DNA of 64,000 nucleotides from CALKZN01 sp050633585 (GTDB lineage Bacteria; Pseudomonadota; Gammaproteobacteria; Arenicellales; Arenicellaceae), in the NCBI GenBank assembly GCA_050633585.1, contig JBOEGT010000021.1, positions 1 to 64,000 on the forward strand, written 5' to 3'. Position numbers and translations under genes: made by a program. Positions within the stretch are counted from its first letter, which is position 1. Each line of letters opens with the position of its first letter. Below are positions 63,383 to 64,000 of the stretch, in pieces. A model generated the notes under the pieces. The model had not been told where the DNA came from and made no database searches. It worked only from the letters and a program-made list of their open reading frames with translations.

Positions 63383-64000
63383 GTGCCATATAACTTACTT
63401 GTATTGCCACTGATTGGTGGTTTTATCTTTATCAGTAGATTTCACTACACTCGATTTGCCGCATCGAAGCTCTCTGGACAGCGGTTGATGTTATGGGCAG
63501 CATTAGCGGGTGTTATTCTTGCTTTTTTTGCAAGAGTTTTAGTAGTCTTATGTATGCATACTTATCCAGAAATAGGACATTTTTGGAAAGCATATTTTTT
63601 TCATAACGAATTCTCAGGTACAGCGAGCCTTGCTCTAATTTTGGGTATCATTGCCTACTGGCCTCTCAACCTCATCTGCAATAAAGACAAAGCATCTGCT
63701 TGGGCTACACGAAAATATGGAAGTCGTTTAGAAGTTCTCTTTGCAGAATCTTTAGATGAGGAAAAACAAGTTATGATCACGCTGTCCGATGGGAAAGTGT
63801 ATGTTGGGTATGTCATTTATCAACCAGAAGAGTTGATTAGCGAGCAGTCTTATTTTGGCATTCTGCCAACGATTAGTGGTTACCGCGACAATGTGACAAA
63901 GAAGGTTAATTTTATCACTGAATACGCCAATATCTACCAGCGCATCATCGCTGCTGAGGACTCGATTAATAATGAGATGGTGATTAGTGATTTCTCTAAA
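63383..64000 (+). CDS. Membrane protein of unknown function (3' end outside window)
   Basis: A GTG at 63383 (VPYNLLVLPLIGGFIFISRF) opens a frame that continues without a stop for 206 codons to the window edge. Three hydrophobic segments lie at ~3-19, ~33-52 (MLWAALAGVILAFFARVLVV) and ~83-105. These are followed by a soluble domain with YGSRLEVLFAESLDEEKQV and LSDGKVYVGYVIYQPE, which resembles beta-strand cytoplasmic regions seen in phage or integrative-element membrane proteins. I do not recognise the family. Confidence 0.65.
   Translation, partial: MPYNLLVLPLIGGFIFISRFHYTRFAASKLSGQRLMLWAALAGVILAFFARVLVVLCMHTYPEIGHFWKAYFFHNEFSGTASLALILGIIAYWPLNLICNKDKASAWATRKYGSRLEVLFAESLDEEKQVMITLSDGKVYVGYVIYQPEELISEQSYFGILPTISGYRDNVTKKVNFITEYANIYQRIIAAEDSINNEMVISDFSK

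Overview
The window looks like chromosome of a marine, Oceanospirillales-like gammaproteobacterium. This is an inference from gene content: a FabY-type initiating ketoacyl synthase, SlyD, TcdA, EtfBA, a TRAP transporter, a taurine/methylamine-type catabolic block, a cyanase, and moderate-to-low GC with AT-rich intergenic DNA. I saw no tRNA, rRNA, CRISPR array, integrase or insertion sequence. Both ends cut through genes: an Rhs protein on the left and a membrane protein on the right.

Layout. 1-2762: the 3' part of an Rhs/YD-repeat gene carrying two inserted discoidin-like domains, with a small downstream ORF in the position of an immunity gene, followed by a long perfect hairpin whose tip is two unresolved bases. 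2831-7329: a decayed small ORF, then a sulfotransferase, a three-part glycosyltransferase-like fusion, a methyltransferase and a SixA-type phosphatase. 7447-14120: an MFS transporter, an AraC/GyrI regulator, two unrelated ATPases, a LysR/PhzF divergent pair, and a MarR gene behind a perfect 20-bp palindrome. 14117-23397: DegT-family and group II decarboxylase PLP enzymes on either side of an operator-like palindrome, then HAD, MAPEG, CinA-like, nitroreductase, TatD, TcdA, B12/radical SAM and SlyD housekeeping genes. 23483-29518: cysC-etfA-etfB on the minus strand, a GlxA-type regulator, fabY and a small exported protein. 29594-33924: NeuC-type epimerase and a TRAP transporter.

34599-44982 is the most coherent metabolic block. 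It holds an NTF2-fold small protein plus a DAO-family oxidoreductase (TauX/TauY-like), a MocR regulator (TauR-like), TauA, TauB and a TauC with a very large N-terminal extension, then a class V aminotransferase and an MFS carrier. Matching direct-repeat operators lie upstream of tauX (also upstream of the divergent TRAP operon) and between tauR and tauA. This suggests that one MocR regulator controls two transporters and the deaminating enzymes. Terminator-like hairpins follow each solute-binding-protein gene, which would set the ratio of binding protein to permease.

45024-48484 holds a dimethylglycine/sarcosine-dehydrogenase-type enzyme with its divergent LysR regulator. 48521-51473 holds an XRE regulator divergent from a PspA-like protein and a polytopic membrane protein. 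51755-54867 groups a formate/nitrite-family channel, a PP2C phosphatase-protein kinase fusion and cyanase, which looks like a phospho-regulated small-anion/cyanate nitrogen module. 55018-64000 is accessory: two alpha/beta hydrolases, a papain-like protease fused to an alpha/beta hydrolase, an exported protein, a secreted jacalin-like lectin, a LuxR regulator and two small or partial genes of unknown function.
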